Assembly: GCA_002812745.2 (NCBI GenBank)
Contig: NCSJ02000077.1
Coordinates: 1 to 64,000, forward strand
Direction of reading: 5' to 3'
Length of the DNA stretch: 64,000 bases
Origin: Scytalidium lignicola
Lineage: Eukaryota > Ascomycota > Leotiomycetes
Positions 1 to 11,000 of this stretch are shown here, one piece after another. Each line of letters opens with the position of its first letter. The stretch's first letter is position 1. The notes beneath the pieces are model-generated. The model saw nothing but the letters and a program-made list of their open reading frames with translations, had not been told where the DNA came from and did no database searches. Made by a program: the position numbers and the translations under genes.

Positions 1-260
1 ATAGATTATCATATATCAGATAACTCTTTATTTAAGACCACCATTACTCAGAATTACACTTAACATGTAAGATTATTCTTAATCTTATATTATAATAATC
101 AAAAATATATTAATAGAAATGTTAAACCCTGAATCAGGAGATAATAATATTGATTCTTAACATTTTATTATAGCTTTTTGATTATTACACATAAGAGTAG
201 ATTAGTATATGTCAGATAATTCTCTATTAAAGATTCCTATTGCTCAGAGTCACATTAATT
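1..260. repeat. Degenerate direct repeat, two copies of about 62 bp
   Basis: Bases 1-62 and 194-257 align along their length (shared cores such as AGATTA, TCAGATAA and TTACT/TTGCTCAGA). The pair lies in AT-rich sequence and is probably part of an old mutated transposable element. No coding potential is visible. Confidence 0.5.
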
Positions 261-452
261 ATAATCAATAACCTAGATTATAAAATTGAACTTCTTTAGA
301 CGTTAGAGACTGGTCCTTAAAGTATAAATGTTTGTTTTTATCTCTTACTTTCACCTATTTATTATCAATATCTAACTTAATCTTAAGGTGTTAAATCTAG
401 CGTATTAGATTTACTTTTACCATTTATTTTTTCTCCTTGAAGTCTCGTCAAT

Positions 453-886
453 ATGCAATTTTCAGCCCCCCTCACGGTCTTTGCCAGCTTCGTGGCAGCT
501 GTCTCTGCTGTCAACTATGCCTCAATCTGTACGGACACCAACCTCGGAGGAGATTGTGCTACCCTTTCTGGTGGAAACAATGTCTGCAGTATGCTAAGTG
601 TTTTTTTCATGGAGAGTCTTGTTATATAACTAAATGAGCCTAGTAAATCTGGTTGACTTTGGCTTTAACGACTCTATCGGTTCGATCCAGCAATTTCCGG
701 GTGTCTCCTGCTCCTTCTGGACGTAAGTCTTACATCGGGCTGCCGGACACTGTCCTAGCTGCTAACATGCTCAGTGACGACAATTGCTCGGGAAACATGC
801 CCATCAAAGGTGCTAAAGGCACAGGTGTTATTAATGTCCAGGGCAGCGACTCCCAGTCATTCAGCTCCGCTCGCTGCACTTCCTAA
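453..886 (+). CDS. Small secreted cysteine-rich protein, betagamma-crystallin-like, three exons
   Basis: Exons 453-588, 644-722 and 775-886 join into 108 residues. Intron 1 (589-643) has a GTATGC donor, a TAACTAA branch site and a TAG acceptor. Intron 2 (723-774) has a GTAAGT donor, a GCTAAC branch site and a CAG acceptor. Phases agree (1, then 2). Residues 1-19 form a signal peptide with a VSA cleavage site. The mature part has six cysteines (C26, C35, C45, C68, C76, C106), enough for three disulphides. A DFGFNDSIGSI stretch followed by a second D-N-x-x-G segment resembles the repeated motif of betagamma-crystallin domains, although the usual Ser/Thr at motif position 5 is Gly. It should be exported, perhaps as an effector, structural protein or inhibitor; function is not known. 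It sits against AT-rich repeat DNA, a common position for fungal effector genes. No single frame covers it, so it is easily missed without splicing. Confidence 0.82.
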
Positions 887-1849
887 TTTGTCATTTCTGG
901 CAGTTGGGCACCACGTAGGCCATGCATTAGAGGCTGGGCTTATTATTATCCAGCCAAGGTGATATAATAAAGACCTCATTCATGTTATATAGTACTCTTT
1001 AAGTATTATTAAATAATTAAGATATATAACAATTAAAACTTCACTTCATTTGCAAATTAAATATTTGTAGCACGCTCACTAGAAGGTAGAATTAGAAGGT
1101 GGAGTTAGGGTGACCTCGGAGCTCATGATGGCTCTGCGAAAGGGTCTGCTACAGTAAGAAGTGGCGAAAGTCTTAGCACATTGCGGACTAACGATAGTAG
1201 TAGTGATATAAGTAGTGATAAAGGTAACATTTTTCGATTGTACGCTAGAAAGAGATAATTGTAATTTTTAACAAACCCCGAACAGATTTAATTCTGTAAG
1301 TTGTTTAATAAAGTGAAAAAGCATTGAGTAAACGAGGACTTGGAAGAAAGGAGCCATTACAAGTTAAGACTTTAATCTGTATAAATAAGCTGTCTTGGAC
1401 TATGTCGATTTTATAACTCAAGAAGTGCGTTTACTGAAGGACGGTTCGATAGACATAATTACTTGTCCTATCCACAATCGGTGGTTGGCGCCAGCCTAAC
1501 CGTCCATAGACAGGTGCTCCTAGCCTTACCCTTTGCATTCTCTGATATTAACTTACAGTGTTACTTACCTGTATAATTTATACTACAATAATGCATATTT
1601 ATACTTTGCTATTTATTTAATGATGTAAACATGTAATTTATTTCAATCTGCCGGCGTTAGGCTTCAGTATTGTTTAGCATGCTCTTGATTTAACCCGCCC
1701 AGCAGGGGAAATCACTTGGCCCTCCCCTCTTCCCCTTTTTTTTTTGAGTTGCTTGATTTTCCCTGCCCAGCAAGTGAAATTGAATCACATAACTCTGCGC
1801 GAGCAAGGATTTACAGGTTAGGATTATTCCCAATGTTGACGCTATCATC
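887..1849. other. Intergenic, no gene seen
   Basis: Mixed AT-rich sequence with no supported reading frame. Two imperfect copies of a roughly 30-bp segment containing GCCCAGCA occur near 1682-1712 and 1750-1780, separated by a T run. Confidence 0.5.
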
Positions 1850-2330
1850 CTTGACTCAGCTCTTTCATCAACTCATCTAATTCATCTAGCGTCTTCCCTC
1901 GAATCCGTGTCAACATCTCCAACTGCGGCGGTCGGCCTTGCTCTCATAAAGCTTCAAATCTCTTGAGGCCGGTGCTCTTCTTCCTGACTATCCAGAACTC
2001 TTCGTAGAAGCGTTTTCCTGCATATTATACGGCATAAGAGGTAGGATTGCCCAGTAAGGCCAGTACTCCCAGCCAGATTTCTGCTTACCATTGTCCCAGC
2101 CAAAGAGGAAGTCAAGCAGATCTGCGACCTTCTCGAACTACATCTTGTTCCTGATCACGATGTGCGGGCCCCGGACCTCTGAGTCAGTGGAGAAGAATTA
2201 CCTCATGTTGTGGTAGTAAAATCGCAGGTAGTTTTCNTTTTTGAAGTTTGCGTGCATTTGGTACAAATTTGCCACGATTTTTAAGCTTGAGTATTATCAT
2301 CCAAATATCTGCATTGAACTCTTTGAGATT
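1850..2330 (-). pseudogene. Decayed coding fragment of unknown family
   Basis: Read on the minus strand, about 2330-2240 and then 2235-1850 give protein-like sequence with a motif such as GWDNGKQKSGWEYWPYW, many aromatic residues, and a charged C-terminal part ending near ELDELMKE. A single N at about 2237 disrupts the join. At least one frameshift (near 2020) and several in-frame stops are present; the stops are of the kind made by C-to-T change (TAG or TAA where Gln or Trp would fit). It follows the long dead gene at 2494-7125 on the same strand and may be its last exon or a separate relic. I do not recognise the family. Confidence 0.45.
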
Positions 2331-2493
2331 TAATACATAAGAACATTTTAGCTACTATCATAAGACGCAGTTAACTTATCACTCATTAGGATGGTAAAAT
2401 ATAAAATTACTATTTATTGATATTGAAGAATTGTTGTTGCTTGTTATAGCAGTTTTTTTTTTATGTCTTGAATGCCTTGTATTATCTTTGGGG

Positions 2494-5400
2494 TTAGATT
2501 ATTATCATGATCTTGTTTGGAGAACTAATACCTGTAATATTCATAGGATGAACTGGAAGTTGTTGACGTCTTTCTTCTTGTCCTTCTGTATCAGTATTGC
2601 CTAAGAGTGGGCCGATTAAAAGTTCCAGTTCTTTGCACTTCAAGCCAATCCAGTGGCAATTGAAATATGTTGCAGGAGGCAACGATTGCTCGACATCTAA
2701 GTTTGCTTTCCTGTGGCCCCCAGCTGTGAACACAGGTAGAAATTCGGGTGGGTCCGGACGAAACCGCCTTGCCAGATCCCATATTTGCCAGAGTCCGGGC
2801 CCAGCGTCTTCGAGTCTGGCCGTGGCACCATCAGGTCCAGCCTATACTGCCATCCAGCGCCGGTGTGTTTGCCTGGTACCGTTTATGTTCTGCATTATTT
2901 TGGTGCGGGAAAAGAAACGGTTATGGTCTGGATAAGGCAGGATATAGTTTAGTGTTAACACAGCCCTGGCAAAATCCACTTTCCATTCCTTTGCTGCCGA
3001 TTCGCCGAGTGTGTCTTGGAGGACGATTGTAGTCTTGAGATATAGTACTCAGTACATCATATTATCCCAATGAGATCGTTTTCTGATTTTGAATCCGGAC
3101 TTGGTTAGTATTTGAAAAGGCGCAGGATCAAATAAATACTCTACCAGCTGGAAAGGGTCAGATATTTCGGTTCTGTGATTAGTCACAAACCAAAGTGGCT
3201 GTGGGTCTTTTTGGATGTTCGCCAGGGTTTGGGAGCAGAGTGGCAACTGGCCTGTAATGGCCGCTTTTACATGTTCATTCTTGATATCCCCGTCCTTGAC
3301 CAAACGATTATAGACGTCTATTCTGAACTGGGCAAGGCACAACCCGGTTACGTAGTCCAGGATGACTTGTATTGCCTGTGGTGAGTTACAGCATCTCGTA
3401 AGCCATGTCGAAACTTGTTGTAAATGTAAAAAAACATCTTTTTTATTTTGCATGGTGTCGTGTTGCAGATGATAATGTTGTAGTAGCTGAGGGTTTCCCT
3501 GGAGAATGAGATTTGTGTATAATGGTTTCGGGGTCCAGGTTGTCCAGTCAAATATAGAATCAAACCAGCTGAGACCTGTACGACTCATGAACATTCCGAT
3601 ATTTAAGCCTTGATAAAGCTGGCCGTTTTTGATCCACTGACCCCTCCACAGCAAGGATGATCGGTAGACAGGGCCAGCCCCGAACAGATATCGCAGTGCA
3701 CGCAAGAAGATAGTAGCCGCTTGTGTCTCTTCCCAACGAGTATAGCCCGGATCCATGCAAGCCAAGACAAATTCAAAGCCAAGGCAGAATTTGTTGATTT
3801 GGCCATAGAGAAATCCGAAGAGATCGTTACTAGGAATAGTATAGTAAGGGAGCTGGGGCGCAGTCTCACCTGGTGATTCCGGGTCCGCCATCGAATGGCA
3901 GAGGCCTGCGATTACCTGCTCCCATAACTCACCCGAGATTCGGTGTTCTTCTCGTGCACCATACGAGATCTGACGTGCATTTTTGAGATTGTGATAAGCT
4001 TGGTTTTTGGTTTGGAGATATGCTGCTATAATGGCCTTCGAATTCTTCACAGATTTCCGTACGTCCTGCTGGACGCTGGCAACGAATTCAGGATCAAGAG
4101 CAAGCATTTCTAGTTTCTCGTTTGCAAATATTCCAACCGCCGAACTGACGGTTGCTCTGTATCCTTTGAAATAAAACTGGCTATAAACAAAACCCTCTTG
4201 GTGCTTGGTGGAATTAACACTGGGTAGAAAGGTTGCCGAGCCTGTGTCACGCAGCATTCCTAGGTAATATGTGTCCATCCGCAAATGGCTTTTTGGACGA
4301 TTGCCCAATCGATGGCGCTAGTATCCTTGGAGGCAGCACAGTTTCCAGGAGCAACTTTCTGGTTCGTAAATTGTACTGTCAATATTCTCCCCTGGGATAA
4401 AACTGTCCGGGGGATTAACTTGTTGCCCAACATCAACCTAGTATTCTCGATTGTGGCAATAAGCTTGGTTTACGGTTTGGGTCCATATGCTTTCCCATTT
4501 GGCATGCAAGTCTTCTCAGCTTTTGCAAACAGTATTCTCCTTAAAATCTTTGCCGTTGAAAAAAAGCCGACAACCTTGAAATTGATCAAGTTCATCGTTC
4601 TCCGCAATTTGATTTTTGATGTTTTGCCACAACAACGAGAGATGCTGAGGTTGTATGCTAATTCCAAGAAGCTGTTGACGAGTAGCACGATCAGCCTGGT
4701 CCTGACCAGCATTTTCGTATCCTCGAGCCAGGCTGTCTGCCGTTATCCCTTCTCAAGAAGAATTAAATTGCTGCAATTTGTATCAGGGAACACTCTGAGC
4801 AAGCGCAGGAAAAAAAACTTTATCAATCCATAACTACTCCTCTTTAACTGTCAAGAAGTTAGATACTAAAACACCAGCGTCAGAGCGCGAGGAATGCATC
4901 CGAGGAAAAAGAGCATGTATATTAATTTTCAAAGTAGATATCATTTGCCCAAGACAGATTTGAGGAATTTGCTGCACCAGAACTTGTTTTATACGCAGTT
5001 GGTTTTTTTCGTTGATATATAGGATTAAAACTGCAATTCCATGTATATTACTTCTCAGATTTGCTATTCGATGTGGCTTAACAAGCCATCTTATCCCTTG
5101 TTTACACATTGCAAGACTTGATAGAAAGCCACAGACGCTGTCAATGTCGTGTGTTTGTATAGGTTTCCGTCCAAGCCTGCTTTTCTCGTAAGTATGCAAA
5201 CAAGTATTTCGGCGCTTGCTAGACATATTCTCTCGCCCCTCATAAAGCTGAGCAAAGCGAGGGTCTTCGGGTGATATCACGACATCTATAGGTTCCTCTA
5301 AGGCTTCGTGATCACGCTCGTGCAAAAGTTCTTGCTTTCCTCTTAATGTCAAGTCACGCCGTTATAATACATCTGGAATATAGCTGTTTGCAGGCAAAGT

Positions 5401-7125
5401 AGGATCGAGGATGTCATTGAGGTTTGCGAGGGAACTGCACTCGTTCCGAGTGTACCGGTGCTTTTTTATTTTATATAGATGGATCTGCAGTTTTGTATTA
5501 TGCTCTTCTGAAGAACAAGCATAAGGTTGTTGTAGTTGCTGGATAAAATGTTCAGCGGATTTTGAAAATATAGGTTAAGATGATTGGATTCTCGCAAGTG
5601 GTGGAGAAGACAAAGATTGCGCTGGAGATAGCTGGGTAAGGGAAGAAGAGATCGGCAAAGACTGTATTCCAAGTTAGCTAAATCAATTTGGTCTCCAAAA
5701 AGATTCCAAGACAAAAAAAGAGAAAAGGAGAGAGATAAAAGAAGATAGAAGGAAGGAGGTGGGAGGGTTAGAGTTACATACAATATGGTCTTCTGGCTCT
5801 TCATTTCTGTAACAATGCTGAGCTGCTTGTGCAGATTCTTCCTCGTTGCTACTTTCTATTTTATATGTCTTCTAATTGTCATGATGAACTGCTAATTTAC
5901 TTGAGCTATCCTCTTCATCAAAAAATCCTAGCCAAGACTTACTGTCATAATCACTTTGCAATAATTATCCCAGCTTAAGATTTGGCTGTTTTTCATGCAA
6001 TGACAAATTGTATAACTGTGTTATATTAAAATTGTGCTATCTTATATTAGATATGNTTTTTTTATATATAATAGTATAAATTAGAAATAAAATCCATTTT
6101 GTACCTGCTTAGCCATCAAGAAACTAGAAGATTCCGCTTGATCGAGAACATTTAATTTCAAGAATATGAAAGAAAAAGGAGCAGATGCTTCGGAGTTAGA
6201 AGATATTGACAACGGGATTATATGCTTAGCCTTTGAAGATTTAGCAGAAGGAAATTTGGCCTCTGGACTCGGAGATCTGAGGATGAGACTGGGAGTCTTT
6301 GGCAATGAAACAGCAGCTGTTGCGGTATCTGACCATTTGACAAGCGGAGATTCAGGCCTGTAGCTGAGAATCTGGCCACAAGTTCCACCATGCACCTCCG
6401 CAGCTGGAGGCCAGAGAAGGTCTGCCGGTTCTGGAGAGGCCTCTTGTTTGATCGTGTAGTATCGCCGGCGAGCCCAGGCTCGGTCAGCCTCTTTAGCCGT
6501 AGCTGTGTCAGCGTACTTTCGTGCGGCGCGCCCGGCATTGCAATTGCAGATACAATAGCACGTCTGCTTGAAGGGGCTGGAAATTCTGGAAATGCTAGGA
6601 ATTGGACCCAGATGGCTTTCGGAGGCAGAAGAAGAGTTAGGCTTGAGAGGGAAAACTAAGAGGGGACTGCCAGAGTTTGTTTAGGCCGAGTTCGGTAAGC
6701 ATGCACGGTGATTTTGGTTTGAAAGATCCTAGGTTAGATTAGTTCACTAAAATTTCCTTCAGAACCGCAAGCCTTGAGCGGAAGGAAAAGGAGAAGAGTT
6801 TCCTGTACCGCTGATGTGGCTAATAGTAAGCCATGTCCTCCTGAGCTTAGTGTTGCTTAGTCTGGCCGTATGCAAGCCGCAAGAGGGAATGGCTCAGGTT
6901 CTTAGGACTGGCGGGCTTGCATTCTGCTGCAATGGAGGGCTTGCCACTCCTTGACGCTGCTAGGGGTAAGTTCTAATTCCTTTCCCGAGGGATTTTCCAG
7001 GAGGAATATATATTGTGGCTACGATTCTTGATAGCGACGTCGTTGCTTCCTTTCTTGTGTTTTAGCCTGATTTACTTCCTTAGCCTCTTCGATTGTTTGA
7101 TATTTTCGAGGCCTTATACTCTGCA
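2494..7125 (-). pseudogene. Very long multi-exon gene of unknown function, inactivated by nonsense changes
   Basis: From 6105 down to 2494 the minus strand keeps one protein-like frame across two apparent introns: 6104-6016 (GTACAA donor, CACAG acceptor) and 5781-5662 (GTATGT donor, TAGCTAAC branch, ACAG acceptor). Both introns are phase 0. The longest clean stretch is 4278-3049, starting at the in-frame Met near 4278. Stops interrupt the frame near 2846, 3051, 4380, 4440, 4516, 4752, 4785, 4834 and 5365. They are TAG or TGA, as expected from CAG-to-TAG and CGA-to-TGA. Upstream exons seem to lie at 6660-6105 (Pro/Ser-rich, with a basic AWARRRYY segment) and 7125-6800 (a helical, Lys/Gln/Arg-rich segment). 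The N-terminal part is low-complexity and acidic near 5950-5790; the C-terminal part is globular and rich in Trp. I do not recognise a domain. RIP-like damage implies it was multicopy, so a transposon-encoded protein is possible. Confidence 0.6.
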
Positions 7126-7145
7126 AAGTATATGGATTGATCTAC

Positions 7146-7672
7146 TTTTAAACATAATGATAAACTAAATGTTGTTTTTAAATGGCAGGAATCATGTGAT
7201 CAAGGTCAAGATAACTGCATTAGTCTGAAAATCACAAACTCACATGATTTAATTATATAACATCAAACAGATAAGATTATTTAGTCTACAATTTCAATTA
7301 TAATCTATATAGTATAGAAAACATTATAGATCTCTTACATAAGATAATGTCTAAAAGTCAATTACAATTGATTCTCAAAATACAATTCCAATAATTTGAT
7401 TAGTTTTCAGTTAACCTATTATATCCTCTAATCATGTCCTTTTGATTACTTTATAAGATTATATTTATACACTATAAACAAAGATTACACATGTTATAAC
7501 ATTATAATTATATAGTTCTTATACAATTAGTATGATTATTCATTAAAGGNTTTTATAATTATGCTTTTTACTATTGTTCAATGATTTTTCTTATATAGTC
7601 CATAAAACTATTTCCTTACTTATAAACTTTCTTTATTATAACTCTTAACTTATTAACTTCTTCTACACAATT
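7146..7672. other. AT-rich tract without recognisable genes
   Basis: Strongly AT-rich sequence between the dead gene and the first Gypsy LTR, with one N at about 7550. I see no supported frame or structural RNA; it is probably ruined transposon DNA. Confidence 0.5.
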
Positions 7673-8029
7673 TGTTACGGGTTTTACCGTAACACGATGA
7701 TTGGTGTAGGCCTGAGGCTTGATACACAGCAGAGTGTATATAGAGAACCTAACGATCACGTGACCTGATTAGGACCCAGGGGACTTGAGGGGTCCAAGGG
7801 GTCCATAGACCTAGAGGACCTAGGGGGTCCAAGAGGTCCAGTTGGATTTCATTATCTATATAAGCATACTGTAAGAACATAAGAGTAAACTCCTTATGTT
7901 CAACTTAAATGCATTACTAGATCTTGCCCTTGACTTAGTCACTTGCTTGTGTATTACATGTTTCCGTTGTCCCTGAATATCTACCTTACCCTTGCTATCC
8001 AGTAACCTGGATAATGTAGTTTTATAACA
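7673..8029 (+). repeat. Gypsy family 1 LTR, 5' copy
   Basis: Begins TGTTACGGGTTTTACCG and ends TTTTATAACA (TG...CA). It contains a cluster of GGGGTCC-type short repeats (about 7770-7840) and a TATATAAG element near 7858. It is less mutated than its partners, so it is the best reference for this family. Confidence 0.85.
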
Positions 8030-8080
8030 TTTTAAACATTGCCTATCTTGATAAATCAGGATTTAAGAACAAACATACCA

Positions 8081-11000
8081 ATGGATAACAACAACGAACA
8101 ACAACCTGAAGAAGATTCTGAAGAAAACTCTGAAGAAGAATCAGAAGAGGGATTTAAGGAAGTATCTGAGGAAAGTTTAGAAGATAGTTTTGAAGAAGAC
8201 TAAGGTAAGAACTAGACTATCAAGGAAACTAATATCCAGGAAAGAGTGTTAAAGAAAGTTGTTATGCTGCCAAAGCAACTTACTAAGTCAACAGAAGGAT
8301 TAACTGTTAGAGAATTGTCAAGAGCTTCAGGAAAGAAGTTAATACTTCTATTACTTAAACTTAACCTAAGACCAATTCAAGTACTAAGAGCTCTAAGCCT
8401 AGACCTTGACTTAGACTTTAAGCTAGAAGACAACGTTGAACAAGTTCTGATAACAACATCTAAAGAAGTTAAAATCGCCAGGCTAAACCTGTTCTATAAG
8501 GATAAAAAGAAGCTTAAGGCATATCTTGTACAAACAAGAACTTATTTGGTATTAAATGATCATTTATTGCCTAAAAACATACATAAGGTTTTATAAGCAT
8601 CAACATACCTAAGAGGAGTAACTAAAACTTGGTTTTAACCCTTTAAAGATGAATAGTTTACTATGAACAGAGGAATGACAAACTAAGGAATAAGAAGTAT
8701 CCTTGGAAGTTAGGAGAATTACATAAGAGAACTTAAATGCTTGTATGAGGATGTTAACGNAAAAAAGAAATGCTAAAAGATAATTAACTTACCTTAAACA
8801 AACCAAAAGTCCTAATGAATATACAATACTCTATTGCTAGTATACAATATTAGTTAACTGAGGAGAAGAAATACATATACACTAGTATAAGACTAGATTG
8901 AAGGATTCCATCAAAGAAGAACTATATCAACAACCTGTTGTTATTACATTTAACATTTTAGTCAACTTGTCTATTAAGATCAAGAATGAACAGTATAAGA
9001 TGATCTTAGACAAGAAAAGGGGATTATACTTTAATAGAAGAAAGACTGAAGGCAAGAAGGACTAAGGAAACCTTATAGAGTTGGATGTTATGAAGAAGAC
9101 AAAGACCTTTAAAGGAAAAGGAAAAAAGTACTTCAGAGGAAAAAGTAAGAAAGAGAATTCCTTTGGAATCTTTTCTGAAGAACTTGATAACAAAAGGAAA
9201 AATAAATTGTGTTTTAAGTGTGGACTTTCTAAGTATATAATAAATACTCATAAGAAGGACATTAAGTTAAGCTTGTCAATTAAAGTTGAAGTTATAAGAA
9301 TCCTAAGAATTATAAATATCCTGTTGGAATCTTCAGACAAAGAAGGCTCAAGTAAGGAAGATAACTCCTCAGAAGAAGGAGATTATCAGGATTTGGTAAT
9401 TATATTACATCATGTTATCAAGACTAATACAGACAAGATAACAATAACAAGAATCCTTGAGACAGATTTTATACTTATAAAAAGAACTTAATATGTAAAA
9501 CACCCTTAAGATAACAACTAGAACGAAGGTTAAGGCAGATGGAGATTAATTCTAGGAATTAGTAGAATTTAGATAATTATGCTATCAGACTTCAAGGCTA
9601 TACTAATAGAACAATATCCTGTTTCTAAGGAATTGTTAGTCTTAAAATACTATCTCATGATTAACATAAGAGGACTGAGAGGATAAGAAATCTTGGATAG
9701 AAGCCAACTTTTTAAAATTACATAATAAGAAGAAGTGACTGTTGAAACATATAAACTTGATATTAAAGATCTTACTCTTGTTTATAAGACTAACCTCCAG
9801 AGTATTGTCATAAAGAAAGGATTATATGAGTTCTTCTTATCAGTGGAAAGAACTCAAATCCAAGATGATTTCAATTAGATACCTGAAGATGCTTGGATAG
9901 TAATTGAAGAAGGACTAAGCTATATTGTGTAAGGAAGATATAATATACAATATAGAGGACTTCTGATGATAACTTACTAACAAGACCAATTAGAAGTTAA
10001 AACTTAGTACAGAGAAATCTAAGGACTAAGAAAATCAGTAAAACAATTGCTTAAAGTTAAATAATATTATACTTAATAAGAACAAAGGGAATTAGTTAAA
10101 ATTGTTGTTAAACCAGCTAATTAGGATATAGAAGTGTTACTTACAGTTAACAAACTAAAGGAAGAATCATTACCTTTAGAATTACTTGTTATGTTATCAG
10201 GAGAAGATGAACTATTATAAAGAATCGATGAACAGTTCAACCAGGAAGTAGTAATGTACCTTTTGAATTCTGTGAAAAGAATTCTCATGGTAAATGATAT
10301 TTTTATCATTAAGATAAGGGAACACCTTAAAAACAAGATAGCAGAATGAGTATAAGATATATGTACATTCATAAACAATAAAAGCCTAGATGAACTAAGG
10401 TTGAGGAATCTTATTACAAGACAAATAATGTTATTTGAAGAACTTCAAGAGAATGCTGAAGATCTAGAAATCATCAACAACATTTTAATTGATAATACTG
10501 GAAACGTTAATCTTTACTCTATGAACAGTAGAAGTTCATTATACATAGATATAAAACTATGCAGAAAGCTAATGAAGGCCTTGATTGATTCAGGAGTTAA
10601 AAGGAACTTCATCAGTGAACAAGTCATAAAACAACTTAGACTTAACATGAGAATTAAGGACAACAGCTATTTGATATCATTAGTAAACAATACTAAGGTT
10701 CAAAAGCATATTAACATTCAAACTTAGAACTTAAATATAAGGTATAGTAAAAGCCATCAAGAGAAGATATCTTTTGATATTACAAGGTTAAGAACATATT
10801 AAGTTATATTAGGAATCAAATAAATAAAGAAGTATAATCTAATAATTGATTAGAGGATAAGTATGATTACCTTCTCAGAAGAAACTGTGNTTTTTAAGAG
10901 TTGTCCATGTCAATGAAATCATGAAACATATACTTAAAGAATATTATGAATAGTTAGAACTATTCACAAAAAAACCTGATAATTCAGCCTTACCTAAGCA

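Noticed and set aside
2597..3032. Plus-strand frames of about 90-110 codons
   Set aside because: They are complements of the C-terminal part of the minus-strand dead gene and show no features of their own.
4285..4833. Plus-strand 182-codon frame
   Set aside because: It lies opposite the long minus-strand pseudogene, whose frame is more protein-like and has phase-consistent introns.
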